Assembly (NCBI GenBank): GCA_003134965.1
Contig: PLDA01000002.1
Span: 1,178,001-1,242,000, forward strand
DNA: 64,000 nt
Reading direction: 5' to 3'
Source: Vulcanimicrobium winogradskyi
GTDB taxonomy: Bacteria > Vulcanimicrobiota > Vulcanimicrobiia > Vulcanimicrobiales > Vulcanimicrobiaceae
This document shows positions 50,564 through 59,654 of the stretch, one piece after another (positions within the stretch are counted from its first letter, which is position 1; the number at the start of each line of letters is the position of its first letter). The notes beneath the pieces are model-generated. The model had not been told where the DNA came from. It made no database searches and worked only from the letters and a program-made list of their open reading frames with translations. The position numbers and the translations under genes are program-made.

Positions 50564-51286
50564 TCATCCGGAGCCGATGGAGCCGCCAAGCCCGCCGGCA
50601 CGCAGCGCCTCCAGCGCCTCACGCACGGCCCAGATGCCGGCGCCGCAAGCGCGCACGAAGATGTCGCCGTCGCGGAGGCGGCCGATCCCAATGCGAACGC
50701 CCTCGCAGCGGTCCGCGGTGCGGTCGAGTGCGTCGATGTCGGCCGGGCCGAACATGGCGAGGGTGCCGACGGCGGCGTCTTCCGGATCGTCGGCGTCGAA
50801 ACGGAGCACGTCGATGAGGGCGGCGCGGCCGCCGCGGTGTACGACCGTTGCGATGCGCAGTGCGGCGCCCGGTTCCCGCCGGACGAGCTCGGTCACGGTC
50901 GTGCGCGCGCCGGGTTCGAGGGCGATCTCCAATCGCGCATCGTAGGACGCGCCGGCTGCGACCAGCGTCGGCTCCGCGATCAGTTCGAGCCGCGCGTCGT
51001 GTTCGACGACCCAGTTCGCCGTGCTGGTTACCGGATCGGGGCCTGAGAGGACGCGCGTCGCCATCTGGCCGGCGACGATGAGGTGCGCACCGGTCGCGAC
51101 GCGGCCGGAGGTCGCGAACGCGTCGCCGCGTACCATCCCGGGGCCGAGGTGGCCGACCACGATGCGCGCGGCGGCGCCTTCGGCGAAGGGGCGGCTGGCG
51201 CGCAGCAGACCCGTGCCGCGAATCGTGCCGACGATGGTCGCGCCGTCGCGGCCGTGTGCTTCGAGGTGCAGCGTGTTCGCGCTCAT
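50564..51286 (-). CDS. ureD: Urease accessory protein UreD
   Basis: 240 residues. UreD/UreH keeps apo-urease in a form that accepts nickel and CO2, with UreF and UreG. The protein shows GAHLIVAGQMATRVLSG, ARLELIAEPTLVAAGASYDA and the C-terminal segments typical of the family. ATG 51286 overlaps the ureG stop (ATGA). It is the last gene of the urease operon. Confidence 0.88.
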   Translation of the reverse strand: MSANTLHLEAHGRDGATIVGTIRGTGLLRASRPFAEGAAARIVVGHLGPGMVRGDAFATSGRVATGAHLIVAGQMATRVLSGPDPVTSTANWVVEHDARLELIAEPTLVAAGASYDARLEIALEPGARTTVTELVRREPGAALRIATVVHRGGRAALIDVLRFDADDPEDAAVGTLAMFGPADIDALDRTADRCEGVRIGIGRLRDGDIFVRACGAGIWAVREALEALRAGGLGGSIGSG

Positions 51287-51894
51287 CGAGCGGCGTCGAG
51301 GAGTGCCGCGCGTTCGACGAAGTGCGCGATCTCGTCCGCGCCGATACCGTGGCGCAGGTCGGTGAACAGGAACTGCCGCGTGCCGCGCGCGGCGGCGGCG
51401 TCGCGGCGCATTCGCTCGAGATCGGCGCCGACGTGCGGGGCGAGGTCGATCTTGTTGATGACCAGCAGGTCGGCGCGCGTGATCCCGGGTCCGCCTTTGG
51501 CGGGGATCTTGTCGCCGCCGGCGACGTCGATGACGTAGATCGTCACGTCGGCGAGATCGGGGCTGAAGGTCGCCGCCAAATTGTCGCCGCCGCTCTCGAC
51601 GATCACCAGCTCCAGCGACGGAAAGCGCCGCTCGAGATCGGCGATCGCCTGCAGGTTCATCGACGCGTCTTCGCGGATCGCGGTGTGCGGGCAGCCGCCG
51701 GTTTCGACGCCGACGATGCGGTCCGCCGGCAGACATCCGCTGCGGGCGAGGATCAGCGCGTCCTCCTGCGTGTAGATGTCGTTGGTGACGACCGCCATGT
51801 CGATGCGCGGGTAGAGGCGGCGCGCAAGCGACTCGAGCAGCGCGGTCTTGCCGGCGCCGACTGGACCGCCGACGCCGATGCGAACGGCGCTCAC
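51283..51894 (-). CDS. ureG: Urease accessory GTPase UreG
   Basis: 203 residues from GTG 51894. P-loop GPVGAGKTALLESLARRL, metal-site CPH (GGCPHTAIRED) and GxxD/NKID motifs (IVESGGDNLAATFSPDLAD, LLVINKIDLAPHVG). It uses GTP hydrolysis to drive nickel insertion into urease. GTGA overlap with ureF. Confidence 0.97.
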   Translation of the reverse strand: MSAVRIGVGGPVGAGKTALLESLARRLYPRIDMAVVTNDIYTQEDALILARSGCLPADRIVGVETGGCPHTAIREDASMNLQAIADLERRFPSLELVIVESGGDNLAATFSPDLADVTIYVIDVAGGDKIPAKGGPGITRADLLVINKIDLAPHVGADLERMRRDAAAARGTRQFLFTDLRHGIGADEIAHFVERAALLDAAR

Positions 51895-52565
51895 GACGCG
51901 AACAGCCGTCCGTCGAGCCGGCGATGGCGCAGCCCGTCGATCTCGATCGAGGGTGCGCCGGTCGCGAGGTCCTCGAGATCGCGAACGGTCGCGGCACGTG
52001 CGACCGCCGCGTCGAGCGCCGGCCGCAGCGTCCATCGCGCGTGCGCGACGGCGCGCTGACCGAGCGGGACCGCGCGAGCGGCGACCGAGGCGAGGGTGGT
52101 GACGGTAGACGTCGCGTGCGCCGTCAGCGCGGTCCGCCAGTCGATCGCGCAGGCGTCGTAGCCGAGCGCGGCAGCGAGCACATGCTGCCCACCGCAGCGT
52201 TCGCTCGCGATCGCGTCGCGATACCGTGCGAGCGCTTCCGACGTCAGACCGATCGCGTCGAACGTCGCCAGCGTGGCGCGCGCCAAGTGCGCGTTCGCGC
52301 GGCGCAGCTCCCCATTGGGCTGCGCGGCGGCGAGCCGGTCGTCGAGGGCTTCCGCGTCGATGCGATCGCGCGCCAGCAGCACGAACGCGGCTCCGTCGAG
52401 CGGTGCGAAGACGCCGCGCAGGTATGCCTGCAGCCAGGCGACCAGCGTCGCCTCGTCGCGAACGCTCCCTTCCACGACCGCGGTCTCGAGACCGAAGGAG
52501 TGCGCGAACGCCCCGGCCGGGAACGCCGCGTCGGCGAGCTGCAGCAGCGCGGTGAGCTCAGTCAT
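51891..52565 (-). CDS. ureF: Urease accessory protein UreF
   Basis: 224 residues, all helical, from ATG 52565 (MTELTALLQLADAAFPAGAF then AHSFGLETAVVEG, the usual N-terminus). An upstream in-frame ATG (52580) is less likely. It overlaps the ureE stop by 8 bases. UreF activates UreG during nickel insertion. Confidence 0.93.
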   Translation of the reverse strand: MTELTALLQLADAAFPAGAFAHSFGLETAVVEGSVRDEATLVAWLQAYLRGVFAPLDGAAFVLLARDRIDAEALDDRLAAAQPNGELRRANAHLARATLATFDAIGLTSEALARYRDAIASERCGGQHVLAAALGYDACAIDWRTALTAHATSTVTTLASVAARAVPLGQRAVAHARWTLRPALDAAVARAATVRDLEDLATGAPSIEIDGLRHRRLDGRLFAS

Positions 52566-53010
52566 GGCCGTGTGGTGCATGGGCGTGCCGGAACGGTTCG
52601 CGCACGACCCGCCGCTCGCGCGCGAACGGGACCTCGCATTCGGCGAACACGCCGGGAAGCAGCGTGTCGTAGCGGACCACGATCTCGTCGCCGTCGATCT
52701 GCACCGGAAGGTGCCGGTTCCCCAGCGCGTGCGCGAGCGCGAGCGCCGCGGCGATGGTGGGTGGACGTCCGACCAGCACGTCGTCCGGTTCGACCTCGAC
52801 GGCGACGACGCGCTCGCCGTCGGCGTACACCACGTCGCCGTCGCGCAGACGCCGGTCTCCCGCTAACCGAACGCCCACGTCGCCGGCCGACGTGGCGAGC
52901 CGCAAGAGGCGCTTCGCGCAATCGTCGCTGCGCACGCCGACGCGCTCCAGGTGACGTTCACCGACGAGGAAATCGCTCAGATTGCCGAGCGGCGCGACGA
53001 GCACCATCAT
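52558..53010 (-). CDS. ureE: Urease accessory nickel-binding protein UreE
   Basis: 150 residues from ATG 53010. RLLRLATSAGDVGVRLAG and LGNRHLPVQIDGDEIVVRYD match the family, and the histidine-rich tail (FRHAHAPHGHD) is the expected nickel site. It overlaps the ureC stop by one base. Confidence 0.93.
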   Translation of the reverse strand: MMVLVAPLGNLSDFLVGERHLERVGVRSDDCAKRLLRLATSAGDVGVRLAGDRRLRDGDVVYADGERVVAVEVEPDDVLVGRPPTIAAALALAHALGNRHLPVQIDGDEIVVRYDTLLPGVFAECEVPFARERRVVREPFRHAHAPHGHD

Positions 53011-54719
53011 CAGAACAACGCGTACCGCTGCGCGAGCGGCAGCTCGGCGAGCGGCTCGCAGCGCAGCAGCTCGCCGTCGGCGCGCACGTCGTAGGTGCGC
53101 GGATCGACCTCGATGTGCGGCAGCGCGGCGTTGCGGACCATGTCGCGTTTGCCGAGCGTGCGGACGTTGCGCGCGGCGACGAACCGCCGCCCGCCGGGCG
53201 AACGTTCCGCGAGGCCCGCGGCGAGCGAGGCGGTCGAGACGAACGTCAGCGCGATCGCCTGCGGCGCGCTCCCGAACGCACCCCACATCGGCCGCATCCG
53301 CACCGGCTGCGGCGTCGGAATCGACGCGGCCGGATCGCCCATCGCGGCCCAGGCGATCGCGCCGCCTTTGATCACGAGCTCCGGACGATAGCCGAAGAAC
53401 GCCGGCTGCCAGAGCACGAGGTCGGCGAGCTTGCCGGGCTCGACCGAACCGACCTCCTCGCTGAAACCGTGTGCGATCGCCGGGTTGATCGTGTACTTCG
53501 CGACGTAGCGCTTCACGCGCTCGTTGTCGCACCGCTCGCCGTCGCCGGCGAGCGGGCCGCGCTGCAGCTTCATCTTGTGCGCCGTCTGCCAGGTCCGCGT
53601 GATCACCTCGCCGACGCGTCCCATCGCCTGCGAGTCCGAGCTGATCATGCTGATCGCGCCCAGGTCGTGCAGGATGTCTTCAGCGGCGATCGTCTCGCCG
53701 CGAATCCGCGAATCGGCAAACGCGACGTCTTCGGGGATCGACGGATCGAGATGGTGACACACCATCAGCATGTCGAGATGCTCGGCGAGCGTGTTCACGG
53801 TATACGGCCGGGTGGGGTTCGTCGACGACGGCAGCACGTACGGTTCGCCGGCGATCCGGATGATGTCGGGCGCATGGCCGCCGCCGGCGCCTTCGGTATG
53901 GTAGGTGTGGATCGTGCGTCCGGCGATCGCGCGGATCGTCTCTTCGACGAACCCCATCTCGTTCAAGGTGTCGGTGTGGATCGCGATCTGCACGTCGAGC
54001 TCGTCACCGACGCGCAGCGCCGTATCGATCGCGGCGGGAGTCGAGCCCCAGTCTTCGTGCAGCTTGAGGCCGCACGCGCCGGCGCGCACCTGCTCGCGCA
54101 GCGCCTCCGCACCGGTCGCGTTCCCTTTGCCGAGAAACGCGACGTTGACCGGCAGCGCGTCGGTCGCCGCGAACATCGTCGCGAGGTGCCACGCGCCCGG
54201 CGTGCAGGTGGTCGCGTTCGTTCCGGACGCCGGCCCCGTTCCGCCGCCGAGCATCGTCGTCACGCCGCTCGAGATCGCGCTGTCCACTTGTTGCGGGCAG
54301 ATGAAGTGCACGTGCGCGTCGACGCCGCCCGCGGTGAGCAGCAGCCCTTCGCCGGCGATCGCCTCGGTCGACGCGCCGACGATCATCCCCGGCGTCACGC
54401 CGTCCTGGATCAGCGGGTTGCCGGCCTTCCCGATGCCGGCGATCCGGCCGTCGCGGATCCCGACGTCGGCTTTCACGATTCCGGTTGCGTCGATGACGAC
54501 GACGTTGGTGATCACCGTGTCGAGCACGCCCTCGGCGCGTGTCGCGGTCGGATGCTGACCCATCCCGTCGCGAATGACCTTCCCGCCCCCGAAGGTGATC
54601 TCGTCGCCGTAGTGCGTCCGGTCGTCTTCGATTTCGATCCAGAGCTCGGTGTCGCCGAGCCGGACGCGGTCGCCCTTCGTCGGGCCGTACAGCCGCGCGT
54701 ACGCGGCCCGGTCGATCAC
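53010..54719 (-). CDS. ureC: Urease alpha subunit
   Basis: 569 residues from GTG 54719, the full length of bacterial UreC. The carbamylated lysine is in CGLKLHEDWG, nickel-binding histidines in GVDAHVHFICPQ and HTYHTEGAGGGHAPDI, the flap cysteine in MVCHHLDPSIPEDVAFADSR. It hydrolyses urea to ammonia and CO2. The GTG overlaps the ureB stop. Confidence 0.98.
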   Translation of the reverse strand: MIDRAAYARLYGPTKGDRVRLGDTELWIEIEDDRTHYGDEITFGGGKVIRDGMGQHPTATRAEGVLDTVITNVVVIDATGIVKADVGIRDGRIAGIGKAGNPLIQDGVTPGMIVGASTEAIAGEGLLLTAGGVDAHVHFICPQQVDSAISSGVTTMLGGGTGPASGTNATTCTPGAWHLATMFAATDALPVNVAFLGKGNATGAEALREQVRAGACGLKLHEDWGSTPAAIDTALRVGDELDVQIAIHTDTLNEMGFVEETIRAIAGRTIHTYHTEGAGGGHAPDIIRIAGEPYVLPSSTNPTRPYTVNTLAEHLDMLMVCHHLDPSIPEDVAFADSRIRGETIAAEDILHDLGAISMISSDSQAMGRVGEVITRTWQTAHKMKLQRGPLAGDGERCDNERVKRYVAKYTINPAIAHGFSEEVGSVEPGKLADLVLWQPAFFGYRPELVIKGGAIAWAAMGDPAASIPTPQPVRMRPMWGAFGSAPQAIALTFVSTASLAAGLAERSPGGRRFVAARNVRTLGKRDMVRNAALPHIEVDPRTYDVRADGELLRCEPLAELPLAQRYALF

Positions 54720-55003
54720 GTGCGGACTCGCGGCGGGGTGCGCTCGCCGCCCATCGCGACGAGCCCGACCGGCCGTTCGATCCCGGGCTCGAACCGCACC
54801 GCGGTCCCGGCCGGAATGTCCAGGCACATCCCTTCGGCGGCGTCGCGGTCGAACGCGAGCGCCGGGTTCACGTCGCGGAAATGCGCGTGCGAGCCGACCT
54901 GAACCGGACGGTCCCCGGTGTTCGCGACGACGACGGTGGTCCGCGCGCGACCGGCGCGCAGCGCGATCTGCCCCGGCGCCGTGACGATCTCGCCGGGCGT
55001 CAT
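54716..55003 (-). CDS. ureB: Urease beta subunit
   Basis: 95 residues from ATG 55003. TPGEIVTAPGQIALRAGR, then VQVGSHAHFRDVNPALAFDR and RFEPGIERPV are typical. It overlaps ureA by 4 bases (ATGA). Confidence 0.97.
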   Translation of the reverse strand: MTPGEIVTAPGQIALRAGRARTTVVVANTGDRPVQVGSHAHFRDVNPALAFDRDAAEGMCLDIPAGTAVRFEPGIERPVGLVAMGGERTPPRVRT

Positions 55004-55302
55004 GGGATCGGCTGGTGCACGGTCACCAGCTTGGTCCCGTCGGGGAAGGTCGCTTCGATCTGCACTTGGTGCAGCATCTCGGGGACGCCGTCCATGACGT
55101 CGTCCCGGCCCAGCACGCCGCGCCCGCGATCCATCAAGTCCGCGACGCGGACGCCGTCGCGCGCGCCTTCGAGCACGAACGAGGAGATCACGGCGACAGC
55201 CTCCGGGTGGTTCAGGCGCACCCCGCGCCCCCGCCGGCGCCAAGCCAACTCCGCCGCGTAACTGAGCAGAAGTTTGTCGCGTTCTATGTCGGTGAGCCGC
55301 AT
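55000..55302 (-). CDS. ureA: Urease gamma subunit
   Basis: 100 residues from ATG 55302 (MRLTDIERDKLLLSYAAELA, the canonical UreA start), with RLNHPEAVAVISSFVLEGAR and MLHQVQIEATFPDGTKLVTV. It is the first gene of ureABCEFGD, seven genes with an overlap at every boundary. No urea transporter or nickel regulator is in view; the promoter lies in the short gap to the divergent DUF192 gene. Confidence 0.97.
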   Translation of the reverse strand: MRLTDIERDKLLLSYAAELAWRRRGRGVRLNHPEAVAVISSFVLEGARDGVRVADLMDRGRGVLGRDDVMDGVPEMLHQVQIEATFPDGTKLVTVHQPIP

Positions 55303-55344
55303 CGCCGTCCATTCTGCGCCTAGGCGCCGCGTTCGTTCTACCAC

Positions 55345-55992
55345 TTGGCCAAACGGGGCGGCCCCGTCCATGAAGTTGCGCCGGTCGTGACGAAACAGCC
55401 GCCCGTGACTTCGGCCTCCCCAGGACGCTCCGCCGGCGCGCTGGCGGCGCTCGCCGCCCTGCTCGCGCTAACCGCCCAGAGCCCGGCGCCGGCCGCATCG
55501 CCGCTGCCCTGGTGCACGCGTATCCCGATCGCCCACGCGGGCGACTTCTCGCTCAAGAGCGACGTCGACGGCCACACGATCCACCGGGCGCGCGACCCCG
55601 AGTGCCGCGCGCTCGAAGTCCGCACGCCGCGGGGCACGCTGCGGCTTGCCGTTGCGAGCACCGAAGCGCAGCGCGAGCACGGGCTCATGAACGTGCCGTT
55701 CGTGCCGGCCGGCCAGGGGATGATCTTCGTCTTTTCCGACGGCGACCTGGATCGCGGCTTTTGGATGAAGGACACGATCACGCCGCTGGACATGGTCTTC
55801 GTCCGGCGGGACGGTACGGTCAGCAGCGTCGCGGTGAACGTGCCGGCGACGGCGCCGAAGACTCCCGACGAGAAGGTCGCGCGCCGCAACGGGGCCGGGC
55901 AGTACGTGATCGAGCTCGGTGCAGGTCAGGCTGGGCAGTTCGGCCTGCTGCCCGGATCGCGGCTGGTGATCCCGCCGGTCGCCGCGCAATGA
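55345..55992 (+). CDS. DUF192 family secreted protein
   Basis: Up to 215 residues from TTG 55345; GTG 55387 or 55405 are equally plausible since no strong RBS is visible. A hydrophobic segment (GALAALAALLALTAQ) reads as a signal peptide. The body carries the DUF192 hallmarks: EHGLMNVPFVPAGQGMIFVF, FWMKDTITPLDMVFV and VARRNGAGQYVIELGAG. Function unknown; a related fold is in many bacteria and archaea. Its stop overlaps the start of the next gene (ATGA). Confidence 0.85.
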   Translation: MAKRGGPVHEVAPVVTKQPPVTSASPGRSAGALAALAALLALTAQSPAPAASPLPWCTRIPIAHAGDFSLKSDVDGHTIHRARDPECRALEVRTPRGTLRLAVASTEAQREHGLMNVPFVPAGQGMIFVFSDGDLDRGFWMKDTITPLDMVFVRRDGTVSSVAVNVPATAPKTPDEKVARRNGAGQYVIELGAGQAGQFGLLPGSRLVIPPVAAQ

Positions 55993-56849
55993 CGCCGGCG
56001 CGGACCGTCGCGGCGCTCGCCGTCGCGTTCGCGTGCGCCGCGCAGTCGCCCGCCCCGAGCCCGCCGCCGCTGACGGGCGATCAGATCTTCACGCGCGTGA
56101 AGGCCGTCTTTCGCTCGTATCCGCGCCCACCGTACGTCGCCTACACGCTGGTCCGGCGCGATTCGCACAACGGTGCGCCTGATTTCGAGAACAGCTACAC
56201 GCTCAAGCTCTGGTGCCGCACCGCCGATCGCTCTGCGCTCGCGCGCCGGGCGTGGCGCGGCAAGGCGTACGGCGAGCTGCAGAACATCACGGTGATGTTC
56301 GACCGCGAGGTCGACCCCGGACCGCCGACCGCCGACATGTTCGAGAAACGGCTGTTCGGCGCCGTCGCCGCCCGGCGCGACGAGCCGTCGCCCGCACCGC
56401 GCGACGAGGCGTCGCCCGTGCCGGGTGAGGAGGCATCACCGTTGCCGCTGATCGGCCGCGTCGGCGCGCTCGACGGCGACTACCGCGCGCGGCGCGTCGC
56501 GCGCGAGGGCGAGCTGCTGCACCTCTGGCTCGAACCGAAGAGCGACCGGGAGCGCAACCGGCTCGACGAGCTCTGGGTCGACGCGGCGTCGTACGACCTG
56601 CGCCGCGCGCTCGTGCGCGACCACCTCTATCTCGGGATGGGCGGAGCGGCGATCGACGACGAGTTCGACGTGCGCTTCACGCCCGGGCCCGGCGGCCTGC
56701 CGCTGATCGCGTCGATCCGCGGCCAGACGCGCTACGGCCAGTTCGAGACGGAGTACACGTTCAGCGACATCACCTTCCCCGAAGCGCTGCCGGAGTGGTA
56801 CTTCGTGCCCAAGCAGTACGGCGTACACCGAGGCGAGGCCCCGGCGTAG
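55989..56849 (+). CDS. Secreted protein, paralogue of the gene at 6184
   Basis: 286 residues from ATG 55989. A signal peptide (MTPARTVAALAVAFACAAQ) precedes a body that aligns with the protein at 6184-7086: APDFENSYTLKLWCRTADRS, DPGPPTADMFEK, RERNRLDELW and FSDITFPEALPEWYF. A low-complexity linker (RRDEPSPAPRDEASPVPGEE) is longer here. Coupled to DUF192. Function unknown, but the two copies define a family that I do not recognise elsewhere. Confidence 0.78.
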   Translation: MTPARTVAALAVAFACAAQSPAPSPPPLTGDQIFTRVKAVFRSYPRPPYVAYTLVRRDSHNGAPDFENSYTLKLWCRTADRSALARRAWRGKAYGELQNITVMFDREVDPGPPTADMFEKRLFGAVAARRDEPSPAPRDEASPVPGEEASPLPLIGRVGALDGDYRARRVAREGELLHLWLEPKSDRERNRLDELWVDAASYDLRRALVRDHLYLGMGGAAIDDEFDVRFTPGPGGLPLIASIRGQTRYGQFETEYTFSDITFPEALPEWYFVPKQYGVHRGEAPA

Positions 56850-56850
56850 T

Positions 56851-57537
56851 TCATTCGCAGCGGCCGTCGGCGACGGAGACGATCCGATCGACGAACGGAG
56901 CGATGCGCTCGTCGTGCGACGCGATCACCACCGCCGCACCGTTCGTGCGCGCCAAGCCGCACAGCAGCGCCGTCGCCTCGGCGCCGCTGCTGCTGTCGAG
57001 CGACGAGGTCGGTTCGTCCGCGAAGATGACGGCCGGGCGTTTGGCGAGCGCGCGCGCGATCCCGACGCGCTGCTGCTCGCCGCCCGAGAGCTCGCGCGGA
57101 TACCGTTCGGCCTTCGCTCCGAGCCCGAGCGCATCGAGCGTTTCGAGCGCACGCCGGCGCGCGTCGCGCGGCGAGACGCCGCCCGCGCGCAGCACCAGCT
57201 CGACGTTCTCCCGCGCGCGCAGCGCTGCGATCAGCTGGAAGCGCTGGAAGACGAACCCCACCTTTGCCAGTCGCAGACGCGCGCGAGCGCCGCGATCGAG
57301 CCCGCCGAGATCGGCCCCGGTCACCGTGACGGTGCCGCGCGCCGGGCTGAGCAGCCCGGCCAGCACCGAGAGCAGCGTCGTCTTTCCGGAGCCCGAGTGA
57401 CCGCGCAAGAGCACGATCTCACCGGCCGCGACATCGAGCGAAGCGCCGCGCAGCACGTCGTCGGCTGCGACGCTGCCCGGATACCGGTAGTAGACCGCGT
57501 CCGCCGCGACGACCGGCGGGTGCGTCGTGTCAGGCAC
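56851..57537 (-). CDS. ABC transporter ATP-binding protein (MacB/LolD/DevA type)
   Basis: 228 residues. Walker A GHSGSGKTTLL, signature LSGGEQQRVGIA, Walker B VIFADEPTSSLD and the H-loop VIASHDERIA are all present. The subgroup exports lipoproteins, peptides or glycolipids. It partners the permease at 57530 (8-base overlap). GTG/ATG start near 57537. Confidence 0.95.
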   Translation of the reverse strand: MPDTTHPPVVAADAVYYRYPGSVAADDVLRGASLDVAAGEIVLLRGHSGSGKTTLLSVLAGLLSPARGTVTVTGADLGGLDRGARARLRLAKVGFVFQRFQLIAALRARENVELVLRAGGVSPRDARRRALETLDALGLGAKAERYPRELSGGEQQRVGIARALAKRPAVIFADEPTSSLDSSSGAEATALLCGLARTNGAAVVIASHDERIAPFVDRIVSVADGRCE

Positions 57538-58714
57538 TAAACGCGAGCGCCGGGTCGACGCGCACCGCGCGCTGCACGGCGAGGAACGCCGCCGCGACGC
57601 ACGTGAACAGCGCGACCGCGAAGGCGAGCAATGCGCCCTGCGGCGTGATCTCGATGGGCGTGCCGCGACCCGCGGCGGCAGCGAACGCGATCGCGACGCC
57701 GATCGCGAGTCCCGGCAGGTATCCGAGCGCGGCGATCGTCACCGCTTGCAGCGCGATCGTCCCGTACAGCGAGCGGTCGGCGATGCCGAGTGCTTTGAGC
57801 GTACCGTACTCGCGCAGGTGCTCGTTCACCGACGCGTACAGGATCTGCGCGACGACGATCCCGCCGACGAACACGCCGAGCGACGCACCGAGCAAGAGCA
57901 GAAAGCCGATCTTGGTTCGCTCGACCCAGAACGTGCGCGTGATCGCGGCCATCTCGTCGCGAGGAAACGCGCGGGCGCCGGGCAGCGCGTGCTCGATCGA
58001 GGCGCGCACCGTGTCGACGGAACCCGGCGAGCGGACGCGCACCAGCACGTAGTTGATCGGGCTGCCGGAGCCGTGCTGGCCGTCCATGATCTCGTTGAGG
58101 CTGAGCGGCGTCCAAGCGACCGCGCTGTCGAGCGAGGTGTAGAGGAACGTCGGCGAGACGATCGGCTGGCTGGCCCGCGTGATCACGGCGACGCGCGCCG
58201 GCAAGCCGCGGATCGTGCCGCGCGCGCCGACGCCGGAGGCGTGCAGCGATGCGAGCTGCGCGGCGTCCGTGGCGACGTCGCCGCGCCGCATCGCGGCAAG
58301 CGCCTCGGGCGAAGCGCCGAGCCGGAGCGTCGAGCCGGCCGGCTCGAAACCGATCACGCGAATGTAGTCCAGCGTTCCGTCGGCGCTCTGCCAGATCGCG
58401 GAGCGCAGCACGAGCGGTTCGGCGTGCTGCACGCCGTCGATCGCGCCGATCTTCGCGACCCACGAGTACGGGATCGGCAAGGTGATCTCGAGGTACGACA
58501 TCGCGCGCGAGGCGACCCAGAGGTCCGCGTCGGAGTTGTCGACGAGCAGCGTCGTCGAGCGGACGAAACCAGAGTAGATCCCGGTTTGGACGAGCACCAG
58601 CGCGACGGCGAACGCGATCCCCGCCAGCGACGCGACCAGACGCGGCACGTCCTCGAGAACGTACCGCAGCGCGAGCGTCCGCACGTTGGGGCCGAGAGTT
58701 CGCGCGCCTCGCAC
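57530..58714 (-). CDS. ABC transporter permease (FtsX/MacB/DevC type)
   Basis: 394 residues from GTG 58714. One N-terminal membrane segment (LVASLAGIAFAVALVLVQTG), a periplasmic domain of about 200 residues and three C-terminal segments with EYGTLKALGIADRSLYGTIA, the FtsX-like signature. The layout resembles cyanobacterial DevC, which exports envelope glycolipids. A membrane-fusion partner (MacA/DevB) is not in the window. Confidence 0.93.
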   Translation of the reverse strand: MRGARTLGPNVRTLALRYVLEDVPRLVASLAGIAFAVALVLVQTGIYSGFVRSTTLLVDNSDADLWVASRAMSYLEITLPIPYSWVAKIGAIDGVQHAEPLVLRSAIWQSADGTLDYIRVIGFEPAGSTLRLGASPEALAAMRRGDVATDAAQLASLHASGVGARGTIRGLPARVAVITRASQPIVSPTFLYTSLDSAVAWTPLSLNEIMDGQHGSGSPINYVLVRVRSPGSVDTVRASIEHALPGARAFPRDEMAAITRTFWVERTKIGFLLLLGASLGVFVGGIVVAQILYASVNEHLREYGTLKALGIADRSLYGTIALQAVTIAALGYLPGLAIGVAIAFAAAAGRGTPIEITPQGALLAFAVALFTCVAAAFLAVQRAVRVDPALAFSA

Positions 58715-58806
58715 GGCCCCCTTGGGGACCTTAGCGGGCCGCGGTCGGACCCCGCGACAGCCGCGCCTTGCAACGCGAGATGCGTCAGCCCGGGTTCTTC
58801 GATCAG

Positions 58807-59622
58807 GTGCCCGAGCTTCCTGAAGTCGAGACGATCGCGCGCGGTCTCGCCAACGCCCTGACCGGCAAGACCGTCGCTGCGGTGGCGGTGACGCTTCCCA
58901 AGGTCGTGATCGCCCCTGAGGGCGAGGCGTTCGCGCGGGCCCTCGCCGGCGAGACGATCGCGGCCGTCGGGCGGCGCGGGAAATACGTGGTCTTCGGGCT
59001 CGCCTCGGGCCGCCGGCTGGCGGTTCATCTGCGAATGACCGGGCGGCTCATCGTCCAGCCCCCGGGCTACCCGGAGCCCCTTCCGTACACTCATGTCATG
59101 CTGGCGTTCACCGACGGGACGCGGCTGAGTTTCGCCGACGTCCGGCAGTTCGGAAGGATGCGCTTGCTTGCGGCCGGCGACCCCTGGGACGCCGACGGGG
59201 GCGTCGAACCGCTTTCCGAGGGGTTTACCAGCGAAGCGTTTCTGAGTATGCTGGACGGGCGTCGCACGCCGATCAAGTCGTTTCTGCTCGACCAGAGCCG
59301 AATTGCCGGGATCGGGAACATCTATGCGTGCGAAGCCTTGTGGGAAGCGGGGATCCGGCCGAGCCGACCGTCCCACAGGATCAGCCGGCCCGCAAGGCGC
59401 CGGCTGCACGGCGCGATCCGAAGCGTACTTCACCGCTCCATCGAGGCGCGGGGAACGTCCGTCGACGATTACGTCGATGCCGAGGGGCTGAAGGGCGGGT
59501 TCCAAAACCAACTCGCCGTCTATGGCCGCCTCGGCGAACCGTGTCCGCGATGCGGGAAACCCATCGTCCGCACGGTGATCGGACAGCGCGGGACCTGGTG
59601 GTGCCGTGGCTGCCAAAAGTAA
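58807..59622 (+). CDS. mutM: Formamidopyrimidine-DNA glycosylase
   Basis: 271 residues. I start at GTG 58807 so that the second residue is the catalytic proline of PELPEVETIARGL; upstream starts (58768) would block it. The enzyme removes oxidised purines such as 8-oxoguanine. Landmarks are the substrate lysine region (GRRGKYVVFGL), the H2TH domain (IAGIGNIYACEALWEAGIRP) and the C-terminal zinc finger (CPRCGKPIVRTVIG then WWCRGC). Confidence 0.96.
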   Translation: MPELPEVETIARGLANALTGKTVAAVAVTLPKVVIAPEGEAFARALAGETIAAVGRRGKYVVFGLASGRRLAVHLRMTGRLIVQPPGYPEPLPYTHVMLAFTDGTRLSFADVRQFGRMRLLAAGDPWDADGGVEPLSEGFTSEAFLSMLDGRRTPIKSFLLDQSRIAGIGNIYACEALWEAGIRPSRPSHRISRPARRRLHGAIRSVLHRSIEARGTSVDDYVDAEGLKGGFQNQLAVYGRLGEPCPRCGKPIVRTVIGQRGTWWCRGCQK

Positions 59623-59654
59623 GTAAAATATAGAGCGAAGGAAGTTACCGCACC

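Noticed and set aside
51924..54902. Plus-strand frame of 992 codons across the urease genes
   Set aside because: Antisense to ureF, ureE and ureC, all certain genes.
56380..56440. Tandem short repeat suggestive of a CRISPR-like array
   Set aside because: It is coding low-complexity sequence (Glu/Pro/Ser-rich linker) of a secreted protein, without spacers.
57527..58861. Plus-strand frame opposite the ABC permease
   Set aside because: Antisense shadow; the minus strand has the FtsX-like signature.
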